Of a DNA stretch of 64,000 nucleotides, positions 24,083-34,800 are shown piece after piece. The notes beneath the pieces are model-generated. The model did no database searches. It was given only the letters and a program-made list of their open reading frames with translations, and was not told where the DNA came from. The stretch covers positions 8,380,656 to 8,444,655 of the forward strand of contig JARUPZ010000025.1 of assembly GCA_031213475.1 (NCBI GenBank), read 5' to 3'. This DNA comes from Nereocystis luetkeana (lineage: Eukaryota > Sar > Phaeophyceae > Laminariales > Laminariaceae). A program made the translations under genes and the position numbers. Position 1 is the stretch's first letter, and each line of letters opens with the position of its first letter.

Positions 24083-27000
24083 ATGTCCAGCAGTAATTCT
24101 CAAGATCGTATTTATACGCGTTCCTCTTCCTCCTCCTCCTTCTTCCTCTTCTTGTTTCCAGCTCTTCTGTTCGCGTGCGGCATAGGCGGATCAAGGGGAT
24201 ACCACGTCCCTATCCACGTCTCACTCCCAGACTCGTTCCGCTCGTTCTCGTCAAGGTCGTGTTTTCCTTCGGGCATCCACACCGCCACCACCAAGCCCAC
24301 CGCCGCCGCCTCCGCTGCAACGACACGCTTTCGGACAGCCTCATCTAGCGCTGCAACCCACACGTTAGAGCCTCCCCAAGTGCTTCAGCGGAGCCCCCCC
24401 CCCCTCCATTTTACTGGACACCGTCTCGGCTTCTGCCGCAACCTCGGCGGTAACGTAAGAAACCTTTTTTCGGCAGAGATGAGCGGGGTGAGCGGTGACG
24501 CGGGGGCGGCGAGCTCGTTACCTGATGGTGGTGCTGCTGCTACTAAAAACGGTGGTGGCGAGGTTAGACCTAGTGGTGGTGGGAAGACCGGGGGGGAACT
24601 TCGCTCTTCTCTTCCTACGGTGACGCTGGATGCTGACGCCATCCAGAAATTTGCAGAGATCGAACTTCGCTGGGGTGAGATACGAGTACCATTGTTTTTT
24701 CTGGTTTTGTGGATCCCATGTACCATATTCCGCCTTCTTACTCCCTCCCTAGTGGTAGGTCAGATCCGAAGTCACCTATTAGTAGCAGGCTCTTATCCCC
24801 CCTCCCCACAACGGTATATACGCGCCTTGTATATCTGTCACCAGAAGGGTTCAGCACTTTCTTCCCTCGTCGGCTCGCGTCTGATTGTGCGTTTGCCCGT
24901 GCTAGGCGCTCTCGACATGTGCACATATATAGCGTTTATTTTTTGTACCAGGTACTCGTTTTTATTTTTTCATCAAAGAAGTATACCGGAAAACTGCCGA
25001 CGCAAAACTCAACTAAACGTTATTTTTCTGATATTTCAGCAGACCAACCCAGGATTTTGTTGCGGCGTTTGGGATGCACGTTTTACATGTGTAAAGCCCG
25101 TTTTAGGTGTTTCAACCTTTTTTTTTCTGGCGCTTGGGAGCTTTTGCGGCGTTTGGGGTGCACGTTTTACATGTGTAAAGCCCGTTTTAGGTTTGTTGAA
25201 CTTTTTTTTCTGGCGCTTGGGAGATTTTTTGTGTTTTTGTTTCATCCCGTTTACTGTCTCCGCCCTCGTTTTCTCTCTCCCTACTAGTCCTAACTCCAGT
25301 CTCTTTCCTCCCCCCCCCACAACGGCTCGTGCCTTGTATTTCTATCGCGAGAAGACGTCAACCCTTTCTTCTCTCGTCGACTTGAGTCGTGTTTTCCATG
25401 TAATAGCCTGTTTCAGGTTTTGGTTATTTGTTCATTCTGTCGTTTTGAGATGTGCGTCGTCTAGCCGTTTTTTTTATAGATTTCTTGCTCTGGCATTTTG
25501 GGGTTGCTTGTTCCCTTTTATAATGGTTGTTGCTTCGGGTTTGGAGATATGCGGATGATATACATGTCTGGCCAATTCCCTCCCTCGTACTTGCTTTATT
25601 TGTAGTCCGCACTGTCTGTACGGCAGTATGTTTAGCTGGCGTCTCTGTGTTGCCTTCCCGTGGGCTTGGTGTTTCAATGTGCGCATCATAGTACAGCCGT
25701 AAAAGCGTAGGGTTGTGAATTGGCTAACTATAAGTTGCCGCGTACTCGAGTTGGTGTGGAAGGGTGAGGGGTGGGGACCACAATCGTGGGCTACTGACAA
25801 AATATGGCAATAGAGCATGCCGGAGTACCCCAAGTCAAAGACTACAGCGGTCACTAGTCGGCTAGGATGCAAGTAGTTGTGCTCGGTAATTTGCGGAGTT
25901 ATTGATTTTTTACTCCTGACTGCAGCGTTTGCGGCTCGACTTTGTGTCTTTGATTGATGTAGAGACTAAGTCATTCCGTTGGCTTACTTTTCTCCACCCA
26001 AATAGAGGAGTAGCCTTCAGGTCCAGCCAGCTCGCAGCTCTGACAAATCGGCTGGGGTCTCTGTGTCCCCTTCGCTTCCTAACGCCTTGTTGTACAGTCG
26101 AGGACAGCTATTATTTTTTGTTCCAAACTTTATAGTTTAGTTTTCGCGCGGAACTCGCGCCGTAGGATACTTGTAAAACTATCATGAACTTGTGTGCGTC
26201 GGATCCCAATCGGCTCAACACCCTTGATGAGTCACGCTCTCCCTTGACTGACTGCCTCCTGGCATATATGCTCAATCAGGCGGTGATGACGAAAGCGTGA
26301 AACCGACGATTCTCATCAGGGGGCTGGAGTCGGGGGTGTTCCACAAGGATGCCGGCAGACCCACCATGGAACTCCTGCGGGAGGCGGGGGAACACCCCAC
26401 GATGACCGGGGGCGGCCGAATCAAACACAGCACGCAGAAACGAACCATCTTCGTGTACGGGTGAGAAACTAAAAACGGTTCCGTTTTTGTCCTCGACCGA
26501 TACCCGTTGCGTGTTTTGGTACTATGGTGTTTCTCTGGAAATCCTTGCGCACCTCCAACGGATCATGATCTAGATCATCTAGATTCTAGTTTGCCGTTGT
26601 GAGATGCTGTGCAAAGCCTGTCCAGTACAGATCCCACCCAGGAAAAGTTTCCTAAATCATCTAGGTTGTAGGGCTCCCGCCCGGCAGCGTGAGCTAGAAT
26701 ATGCAGATCAAGAATATATCTAGATCATCAAGTGGGAATGATCTGTAGATGATCGGTAGAAGGAATGAAAGCCTGTAAAGGGCCGGATTGAAGGGCATGG
26801 ATTTGTTCTTTTTGACCATCGCTTTTACTTGTTGGCTTGACTTGTCGGAGGCCTTGTAGGAGGTCTACCCTCAGCGGTCTTAGCTGTGGTCCCCTACTAT
26901 AGTTTGGTCCCCTAAGTATGTGCCCTAAGCATTTCCCCTAAATCCGCTCTCTAAATGTGTCCCCTAAATGTGTCCACTGAGGTTGCCCCCTGATTTTGTC

Positions 27001-27879
27001 CTAGTAGCGCAGCACCGAAAACGTTTGTCCTTGCCGCCTACAACTGGTATGAAGACTCTACTACGGAGACTCGCTAAGATATTCTAAAATACAATTTTGG
27101 GCGCATGCCGTGAACGATAATTTGCTCTCTAAATGTGTCCCCTAAATGTGTCCACTGAGGTTGCCCCCTGATTTTGTCCTAGTAGCGCAGCACCGAAAAC
27201 GTTTGTCCTTGCCGCCTACAACTGGTATGAAGACTCTACTACGGAGACTCGCTAAGATATTCTAAAATACAATTTTGGGCGCATGCCGTGAACGATAATT
27301 CGCTCTCTAAATGTGTCCCCTAAATGTGTCCACTGAGGTTGCCCCCTGATTTTGTCCTAGTAGCGCAGCACCGAAAACGTTTGTCCTTGCCGCCTACAAC
27401 TGGTATGAAGACTCTACTACGGAGACTCGCTAGGATATTCTAAAATACAATTTTGGGCGCATGCCGTGAACGATAATTCGCACAATATATCGTCCCCTAA
27501 AAAAAACAATTAATTGTCATCACACTACTAATAGCGCAAGCAATTGTTTAATTGATTTAGCCCGCCGCCCTGCATATAGACAATGAATTGTTTATTGCCG
27601 TCGGTGCTCACTGTAACTCTCTGAAGACTACGTAGTTGTTTTGGACCCCAATATTGGCACCACCTCTGTGCGTACCACCGCTGGCACCATTTTTACTTTG
27701 ATCGACACCCCGATTGTTCTTTCTCGTTCTCTCCTCGTGGTTCGCTTTTCTCGCGTGTGTGTACGTGCCTGCGCAGCTACAGTATCGAGTTCGGCCGAGC
27801 AGACCTTCCCCGGGTGGCAGAGCTCTGCCAAGCGGCCTACCCAGACTACGAGGTCACCTGGAAGGACGAGGGGTACTAA
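24083..27879 (+). CDS. PHPT1-like: PHPT1/Janus-family phosphohistidine phosphatase, spliced, 3 exons
   Basis: Exons 24083-24674, 26280-26460 and 27777-27879 join in phases 1 and 2 to a 291-residue protein ending in TAA. Donors are gtgaga twice; acceptors are caatcag and gcgcag. Residues from about 176 to 291 follow the 14-kDa phosphohistidine phosphatase: VTLDADAIQKFAEIEL, then RGLESGVFH with the catalytic-type His (His219) eight residues after Arg as in animal PHPT1, then GGGRIKH (241-247), IFVYGYSIEFG, and the C-terminal YPDYEVTWKDEGY. The family removes phosphate from phosphohistidine in proteins. The first 175 residues are an extension: a Ser run, a hydrophobic stretch (FFLFLFPALLFACGIGG) that looks like a signal peptide or anchor, then Ser/Thr/Ala/Gly-rich linker. 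This suggests secretory or plastid routing. An internal ATG at 24479 (MSGVSGDAG) could give a shorter soluble form. The 24083 start is the first in-frame ATG; the open frame upstream has only TTG. Identity is sure; the N-terminus is less so. Confidence 0.93.
24741..24917 (-). mobile_element. SINE body in phosphatase intron 1
   Basis: aggtcagatccgaagtcacc then caggctcttatcccc, ttcttccctcgtcggctcgc and gctaggcgctctc: complement of the SINE body. Confidence 0.65.
25062..25230 (+). repeat. 84-bp tandem duplication in phosphatase intron 1
   Basis: gcggcgtttgggatgcacgt then tttacatgtgtaaagcccgt, twice with period 84. Confidence 0.9.
25244..25390 (-). mobile_element. SINE body fragment in phosphatase intron 1
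   Basis: cgtgccttgtatttctatcg then cgagaagacgtcaacccttt and cttctctcgtcgacttgagt. Confidence 0.6.
26559..26760 (-). repeat. Family D GATC-rich element in phosphatase intron 2
   Basis: acagatcccacccaggaaaa then gagctagaatatgcagatca; begins about 100 bp after exon 2. Confidence 0.75.
26946..27479 (+). repeat. 178-bp unit in three near-identical tandem copies
   Basis: Units start gctctctaaatgtgtcccct at 26946, 27124 and 27302. Differences are single bases (aagatattc against aggatattc). Lies wholly in phosphatase intron 2. Upstream (26890-26945) are shorter tccccta phrases of the same kind. Confidence 0.95.
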
Positions 27880-28315
27880 CAATGGCCCACACAACTGACA
27901 GATCACCAATCTCCACTTCATGATGTAGAAATTTCGGGGGAGGATGTGTTTCTGATGGGGATGATCCGGCTCATGTTGCCGAGTGAGAGCCGTATAGCCT
28001 GCGCGATTTGGCACATATTTCCTGAGGTGGGCCCGTGCCGTGCACCTCCCCGCACTGCATCTCCTTGTGGGCAGGTCAGGATCTGCTGCTAATGATCTAG
28101 ATCGCGACCTGTGCGATCCGTGCAAGGGTTGGTGATGATGCTGAGCATGGCGATGACAGCTTTTGCCCGCAAGGGATGTGCCGTTTTGTGGGGGCGTTTG
28201 GGAATCCCAATGGTACCGGAAAAAAGGCTGCAGTCACAACAGAGTCGTAGATTCCATTCAGCGTTGAGGGTAGGGAAGAAAACAGCCATCACTCTTGCCC
28301 GACACGTAAAAGACC
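27880..28315. other. 3' flank of the phosphatase gene
   Basis: No gene seen. The stretch at 27950-28100 has family D-like phrases (ccgtgcacctccccgcactg, atgatctagatcgcgac). Confidence 0.35.
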
Positions 28316-28424
28316 TATTACGGGGGACCATAGTTAACAGGACCTATGGTGTACATAAAAACCCATATGTTTAACCATTTTTACCAACAATATTTGGTCC
28401 TGTTAACTATGGTCCCCCGTAATA
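28316..28424. mobile_element. Family A MITE, best-preserved copy
   Basis: The first and last 28 bp are complementary. TA on both flanks. Good consensus for ends TTACGGGGGACCATAGTTAA. Confidence 0.92.
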
Positions 28425-28715
28425 GCATTATCATTAAATATGACTGCTCAAACGGTCTTTATGTTTCGGTACGGATGGTAGAGTGCCGGGCGAGACGCGT
28501 ACTAAGATTAGCGTTTCATATATCGGCCGAAAACGTTTGTGCCTGACGGGGCACCTCACGCGAGGAAGTTCTACCCAATCACTGTTGTATCGTTGGAACG
28601 CCATTTATGTTTTCACGTGTCACCTGCTATTATTCGCTGAATTCCTAGGCCGTCGGGTTGCGCAATTTTTCTTTCTTTCTCAAAGTCAGTGCTCGGGTGA
28701 AGGTACAGAGCTCCT

Positions 28716-28810
28716 CAGTGTTTTAGGACCGCAGTCCCATTGTGGGGACAAAATCGTTCTTATTATAAACAGTTTGTATCCAAAGCGGGACTGCGGTACT
28801 AAAAGGGTTA
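28716..28810. mobile_element. Family B MITE
   Basis: ttttaggaccgcagtcccat ... gcgggactgcggtactaaaa. Confidence 0.8.
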
Positions 28811-29095
28811 ACGTCGTTGGGACCCCGAGAGAGACCAAAACAATGGTTGACAACTCTTGGTGTTAGCATCCACCTACGAGTCGCGTGAGCACCCAGGGTA
28901 GCTAGCCCGAGCCGCAGGGCTTCTTGCATTTGCCACTCGGGAACCCACTTGTATAGCCCCCCAATCACGTAGTCACCGTTGCTGAAATCGTTAAGTTGTA
29001 TCGCCAATTTTCCCCTCGGAAGTCCCCATAGGGTTTTGCCCCATAAGAAAAGTAGGAGCGTGCACCGCTGTCTGTGTCGTAGCGTGTGCGGGTGA

Positions 29096-29265
29096 GGCAT
29101 CAGGGAGACGATGAAGATGAAAATGACGGTGATGGAGCTGAGGATAGAGTTGATGTCGACGATGGAGCTGAGGATAGAGTTGATGTCGATGATGGAGCTG
29201 ATTATGAAGTTGACGTCGATATTGAGGAGGACGATGGTGGTGGTGGTGGTGGTGGTGGTGGTGGT
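29096..29265 (+). repeat. GATGGAGCTGA repeats and GGT microsatellite
   Basis: gatggagctgaggatagagt then tgatgtcgac repeated at 30-33 bp spacing, then GGT units at 29233-29263. Confidence 0.8.
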
Positions 29266-29439
29266 ACTGTAAAGAACAGTGAGTTCGCACAGGGGTGCGA
29301 TCGTTGAGTCGGCGCTCGATTTTTTGCAGAAACGCGAAAAGGTTGAAAACATCCGAACGAGGTGTTTTCGGAAATATCCGGTCGATACCCTTCCGAAAAT
29401 GTCATATGTTCGACTTTGGCGCCCATATTTGCCGTTGTT

Positions 29440-29532
29440 CGCCCTTTCAGGGCCGCAGTCCCGTTTTGGGGGCAGACTACTTGGAATTGGAGCGGTTTCT
29501 CCAAAACGGGACTGCGGTTCTAACAGAGTTAT
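29440..29532. mobile_element. Family B MITE
   Basis: ccctttcagggccgcagtcc and aaacgggactgcggttctaa ends. Confidence 0.8.
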
Positions 29533-29723
29533 CATAAGGGAAAACGAGCGCTTACGAAAAGCGATCGCACCCCAGCGCGAACTCAACGCTCTTCGCGTTA
29601 TTTTGCAGCCCCTACCACAGCACGGCTCTGTTCGTGTTTGTTTCTGAGACGTGATAGGGTGGAGGTGGATCGGATCGTCTTCAAGTGGGACCAGAGCCCA
29701 GCAGGCATGATAAAGTGCAGTGC

Positions 29724-30240
29724 ACGGGTTTGAATGCGAGTTCGAGCTTCGGGGAGGGTGTGCATCATGAGCGCGATGCGCATGATCGCGCGTTTTGTTT
29801 GTGGGCCGCGTGCTTGCGCTACCTGTTGAGATGGGATGGGATGGGATGGGAGGGGATGGGATCGGATCGGATGGGATGGGATGGGATGGGATGGGATGGG
29901 GTGGGGTGGGATGGGATGGGATGGGGTGGGATGGGATGGGATGGGATGGGATGGGATGGGATGGGATGGGGTGGGATGGGATGGGATGGGATGGGATGGG
30001 ATGGCATGGCATGGCATGGCATGGGATGGGATGGGATGGGATGGGATGGGATGGGATGGGATGGGATGGAATGGAATGGGATGAGATGGGATGGGATGGG
30101 ATTGGATGGGACGGGATAGAATGACATGGACTGGAATGTTTAGCTCGCAACAAAAAATGTGGAACACATGGTAACGTAAGCGTGCGGGTTTCAAGCCGAG
30201 TTCGAGTTTCGGGGAGTGTGTCGCACTATTAATAGCGCGG
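29724..30240 (+). repeat. ATGGG satellite with direct-repeat flanks
   Basis: About 290 bp of (ATGGG)n with variants (29830-30125). Flanks 29724-29785 and 30180-30240 share gtgc.cgggttt.aa, gcgagttcgag.ttcgggga and gcgcggtgcgc/gcgcgatgcgc, as if the satellite grew inside a duplicated segment. Confidence 0.9.
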
Positions 30241-30519
30241 TGCGCGTGGGGGGGATTGACGCACGTGGGAGGTGATTTCTAATATAAATAGTGCGTGTAT
30301 GCTGGAGCTATTGCGTTGAGCGTGTCCAAAGCAAGGCGTCAGGAGACGACACTTTTCTGCCTCTGACGGTCGACCTTTGAGGAAGTCCCCACATTATGTG
30401 AAGAAGGTTCCGGTAGGGGGCGTACCCCCGTTTTCACGATCTAGCCCTAGCGCAAGTGGCTCTGTGCCTCACTCGAGAACGGTCTCTGGAACGTTGCACA
30501 CCCCGGACAGGTCACGGTC

Positions 30520-30690
30520 TACACCGGATCATTTAGATCCTAACCTGCCGCTATATGAGATGTAGTGTCTGTGGAGTACATGTCCAACCCAGGAAACATG
30601 TCCTATACATCATGCAGATATTTATGCGCGTCCCACCCGGCAACGTGAGCCAGATCCTGCAGATCAACAACCTATCTGCGCTGAAATATC
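30520..30690 (-). repeat. Family D GATC-rich element
   Basis: atgtccaacccaggaaacat then gtcccacccggcaacgtgag. Confidence 0.7.
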
Positions 30691-30985
30691 TACCAGGTAC
30701 CAGGTATATAGAGTGATAGTGCAGCGACTCGCGCCAGGGCCTCAGGCCTGAGCCGCTGATCAAAGAGACTGTGCTGAATAAACGTGACCCCCCTACTATT
30801 AATACTATACAGCCTTGGTCAAGTATAGACGGTCGTCCGTCACAGGGTCTATACTCTACGTGCCAGGTATATAGGGTGGTAGTGCAGCGACTCACGCGAG
30901 GGCCTCAGATCTGAGCCGCTGATCAAAGAGACCCTCGGGTCAACAAACGCGAGCCCCTGCCCATATGGCCTTGTGATCAAGTATA
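30690..30985 (+). repeat. Imperfect direct repeat
   Basis: gtgcagcgactcgcgccagg then gcctcaggcctgagccgctg at 30719 recurs at 30882; gtatagacggtc..ccgtca follows both (30822, 30980). Confidence 0.75.
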
Positions 30986-31455
30986 GACGGTCACCCGTCA
31001 CATACATGCTGCAACGAACAGTAAAAATCAGCCCAACTAAGTAAGTGCTTCGCTCCCCATATATTGTGGTTGTGGGTCATGACAACATACATGCTGTGCT
31101 TTGCATGCATCCGTGGAATACCTTGAGGGCTGCTTAGGCCTTGGCCCAGCGGCTGCTGCTGTGTAAATAAACTTCAGCCTGCACCCAACCTTGAAATGAC
31201 CCCCAACTTGTACTCTATCTTTATACCTAGGGAACAGCACGGCTGCGCATATCATTGGCGGTCACAACAGATCCAGACAGAGCAGTCCAATAAAGAAACC
31301 AACAAGCACAAAACGTGTACCATCGCACACAAGGCATGATACTGCTGCTACTGCTGTACCCACCCTTCTATGGTGAGGGGACCGAGAAGCTCTCCTGTAC
31401 GGGTATATATCGAGTAGAGCAGTAGTGGATGCAGTAGTAGTGGCAGATCGGCTGC

Positions 31456-31503
<48 letters not shown>
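31456..31503 (+). repeat. CTG microsatellite upstream of CP12
   Basis: About 15 CTG units, 370 bp before the CP12 start codon. Confidence 0.9.
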
Positions 31504-31874
31504 ACGATATTTTTCTCAGACCAAATAACCAAATCAGGTACAGACCGAAGATAGAATGCGGCCGGTACCATATCCCCCATTTTCCAACTGGCAGTCCGAT
31601 CCAATTCTCAATCATTTGTCCAGAGTTTTTCCCGATTTGTTCAAATATCGGAGGGTTTTACATACCTGGTACGTCCAAAATCATTCGGGGCGATATTCGG
31701 ATTTCCAAAATTCGGAAACATTTCTGAATTTCGAATTTTCTGACGCCAACGGCGCCTGCTTGCTACCGACGAACCAGCGACACGTTTTGGTTTGCGGCGC
31801 ATGTGCATGTCACCATCCCTCGAGCCACATCCCTGTCCCTGCTTCTCTCTATTCAAACATCCCCAGAGATCACG

Positions 31875-34800
31875 ATGATGTTCGCTAGGATCCTCGCTTT
31901 CGCCTGCCTCGTGCTCGGCACGGAGGCCTTCTTCATGGGCACTCCGCTCCGGACGCCCGCGCTGTCGACGTCTTGCAGGACGGCGACGTCGATGAAGGTC
32001 CCTACTGACCACCCCGAAATCGAGGTATGTTTTTCACACAAAAATGGGTTTTACGTACGTGAGATGATGACAGCAGCAGAACTAGCAGCACCACGGGAGG
32101 AAGAGAGCATAGCTCCTGTCCTGTACAGGCGGAGATATTTAAAGGTGGTGTGCTAAAGGGGGCCGTGTCGGGGATTGCAGAGGTTCGGCGCTGGAGTTGG
32201 TTGCTTGGGTTGGGTTGGAGCGTTCGTGGACACGAGCGAGGCAAACGGGGTCTTGTCTGCCTTCTCGTACGTTTTCGAGAGGGTCGGATTTTGACCTCAC
32301 AGAAGCTGCTGCCACATGAGCCCACCTAGGTGGGTGGGCCATGTGGCGGCTCTGGCCCGAGGCATAGCTGGAATTGTTTTGGCCTTGCGGCATGTGGGTG
32401 GCGTCGCTCGTTTTGATTTGTGCCGTCGAGCCCCTCTTCTGTCTCTGACGCCGGTGGTTGCTTGGTTTGTGGCGGGTGTCCTCGACGAAACAGACCTCGT
32501 ACCTCGTCGCGTGGTTGCTTCGTACCTGAAGTACGCGTATGGTAGGAGAGCGTATTTTTCTGCTCTTGGCAAATGTTAATATCAATAGTAAAAATAAGTA
32601 AATAGAGAGCATATTTACTCATACCAGGTACCAGGTACAGCAGTACGTAAAAAATGAACCAAATGCGAGCTTTTGCCTACTACGAGCGCTTCAGAGCAGA
32701 GCTCTGAGTAGCCTCACGACCGCTCTGGGCCTGCTCTATACAGACATGAAGTACTCCTCCTACTCGTACTTCAAGCTCTCTTCTTGAACCATGTTGAAGC
32801 TCGCTTTCGGGGAGTAAATCGACCTCTCAAACGCTGCGCGAGAGACAGAACGACACACGATCTCATCCGGTCACGTGTTTGGGTTGCTTACGTACGATAA
32901 TCTCGGCCATATTGTTGTCGCAACGTCATTCGCGAGGCGGCAACGAACGCTCCTGCTCTGCGTGTATACAATGTATACACACAGCAGAATACAACCACGT
33001 AACAGCAAGCATATCTAGAGCACCTACTGTAGCCTCAGGTTGCCTGAAAGACTGAACCGAATGTTGCTGTGCCGAATGCCAAAAACGTATACCTTTACTT
33101 GTCGCGGCAGCAGTACGGAACGCCTTTTATATCATACCGGGTTATATAGGTCGACGAGGGAAGAAATGGCCGAAATCTTCTCGCAATATATACAAGTACC
33201 AGCAGGTACGAACGAACGAACGGGGGAGTGGAGCCTTCCCAGTATGATCGCTGCGTATATATGTCTTTTGTTATTTCTTCTTTTTTCCAGCTCGTTCTTT
33301 TTCAAGTGTAGGCCACCTCGCCTGCGGGGGGGGGGGCACGACAGATTGTTTCTCTTAGATTTTGCTTTCATTTTTCTTCTTTTTCTTTTTCGACTTGTCT
33401 ACCTTGTTTTGTTTTCTCTTTGATTGTTTCTTTTCGTTTCACTATTTCATAGATTGCGTATGTCGTGCCTGTCGTATCTAGTATGATGACATGGCTTTGC
33501 ATTGCCCACTGCAGTTCACACTGCACACGTGGCAACGTAGTATCTCTGTGGCGTAGCTTTGTGACCACAGAACTTGTATCTCTTCTAGGATGGAAGAATC
33601 GGCACGGACACTGGTTGTGCTGGATGTCGACGGGTAGAAAGAACGGTTTAATGTGAAGAACACACACACACACACATATCCGGCAAACATGAGAACCTGG
33701 TTTTCTTGTCTTGTGGCCGTCTTCGACGAGGGCGCTGCTGCCGCCGTCTGCTACTGCTGTTGTCGACGATTACAAGTCTTTTATATGTCTACGATCATTT
33801 TCTACGGTCCTGCTCTGATGTTACCAGCAGTCTTGAGAATCAATAGCCTTTCACCCAGAGGTTACGGCAAGCCTGGGATACACCAGTGTGGCCGGGAATA
33901 TAGTCATCGTTTTATCTCTACATGACTGCCTCAACGGTGATTATATTACCAGACATAAGTGGTATACCTGGTAGTAGGTACTGGTAAATAGCAACCAGTG
34001 GAGCCTTCCACGACCACAGGGGGAAAAGAGGAAAGGAGATAATGTATACCACTTCTGTCTCGAAATATAAGGACCGTTTGTATTATTTTTATGTGTACGT
34101 ATGTTCTTTATATTTCGGGACAGATTATGTCCCGAAACACGAGGTAGTTTTGATACGGTAAGTCTACCTCTGTGCAAGATTGGGGCGCAGCCGCGATCTG
34201 AATTGTGTTGTGAAGAGAGAATTGGACTCGCCCTATGTGCAGGATGGGTCGGCAAAAAAACTTCGAGTGGGCTCTCACAATGTGCAGAAAACCCGCACCC
34301 AAATCCGAACCCTACGAACCCTAACCTCAACCGTTTGGGGGGCTTGAGGTCGGCAGGGGCAGTCACGCGACCGCCGCGTGTTTTGATGGCGTTTTCGCCG
34401 AAAAACGCCTGGCGGCCGAAAGACTCGCCTTGACCAATATGACCCGCATCCTGCACAAACTTTTGCTCATGCTCCTCCATAGGTCGAGTCACTGAATTGA
34501 GGCGTTCGTACTACGTCAGAAGGCGTTTCCCCCGGAATGTGAAAGCTTTAGACCAACAACAACCCACGATACGAGATTTCTCGCTTCCTCGCTGCTCGTG
34601 TGACTCAGACTGGGGTGTGATACGAGATTTTGACTGCAATGTCGCACGTCACACACACATCGGGTGTGTGGCGGCTCCCAGTCACTGCCCACGACCTGGG
34701 CGTCGGTGGTGTCACGCGTCATATGATTCAGCAGCAGTAGTGTCAAGCAAGGGTTCATATTAATATATCAATATTAATAGTGATTTTCTCTCAGGTAGCT

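Noticed and set aside
23939..25558. 539-codon open frame taken as one protein
   Set aside because: It begins at TTG and reads through the GT donor at 24675 into intron repeats. Exon 1 of the phosphatase accounts for the coding part.
26946..27479. CRISPR-like array
   Set aside because: Repeats of 178 bp are directly adjacent without spacers and lie in an intron of a eukaryotic gene.
28723..30153. 476-codon - strand frame with His-Pro-Ile-Pro-Ser repeats
   Set aside because: Most of it is the translation of the ATGGG satellite and a family B MITE; pentamers leave all frames open.
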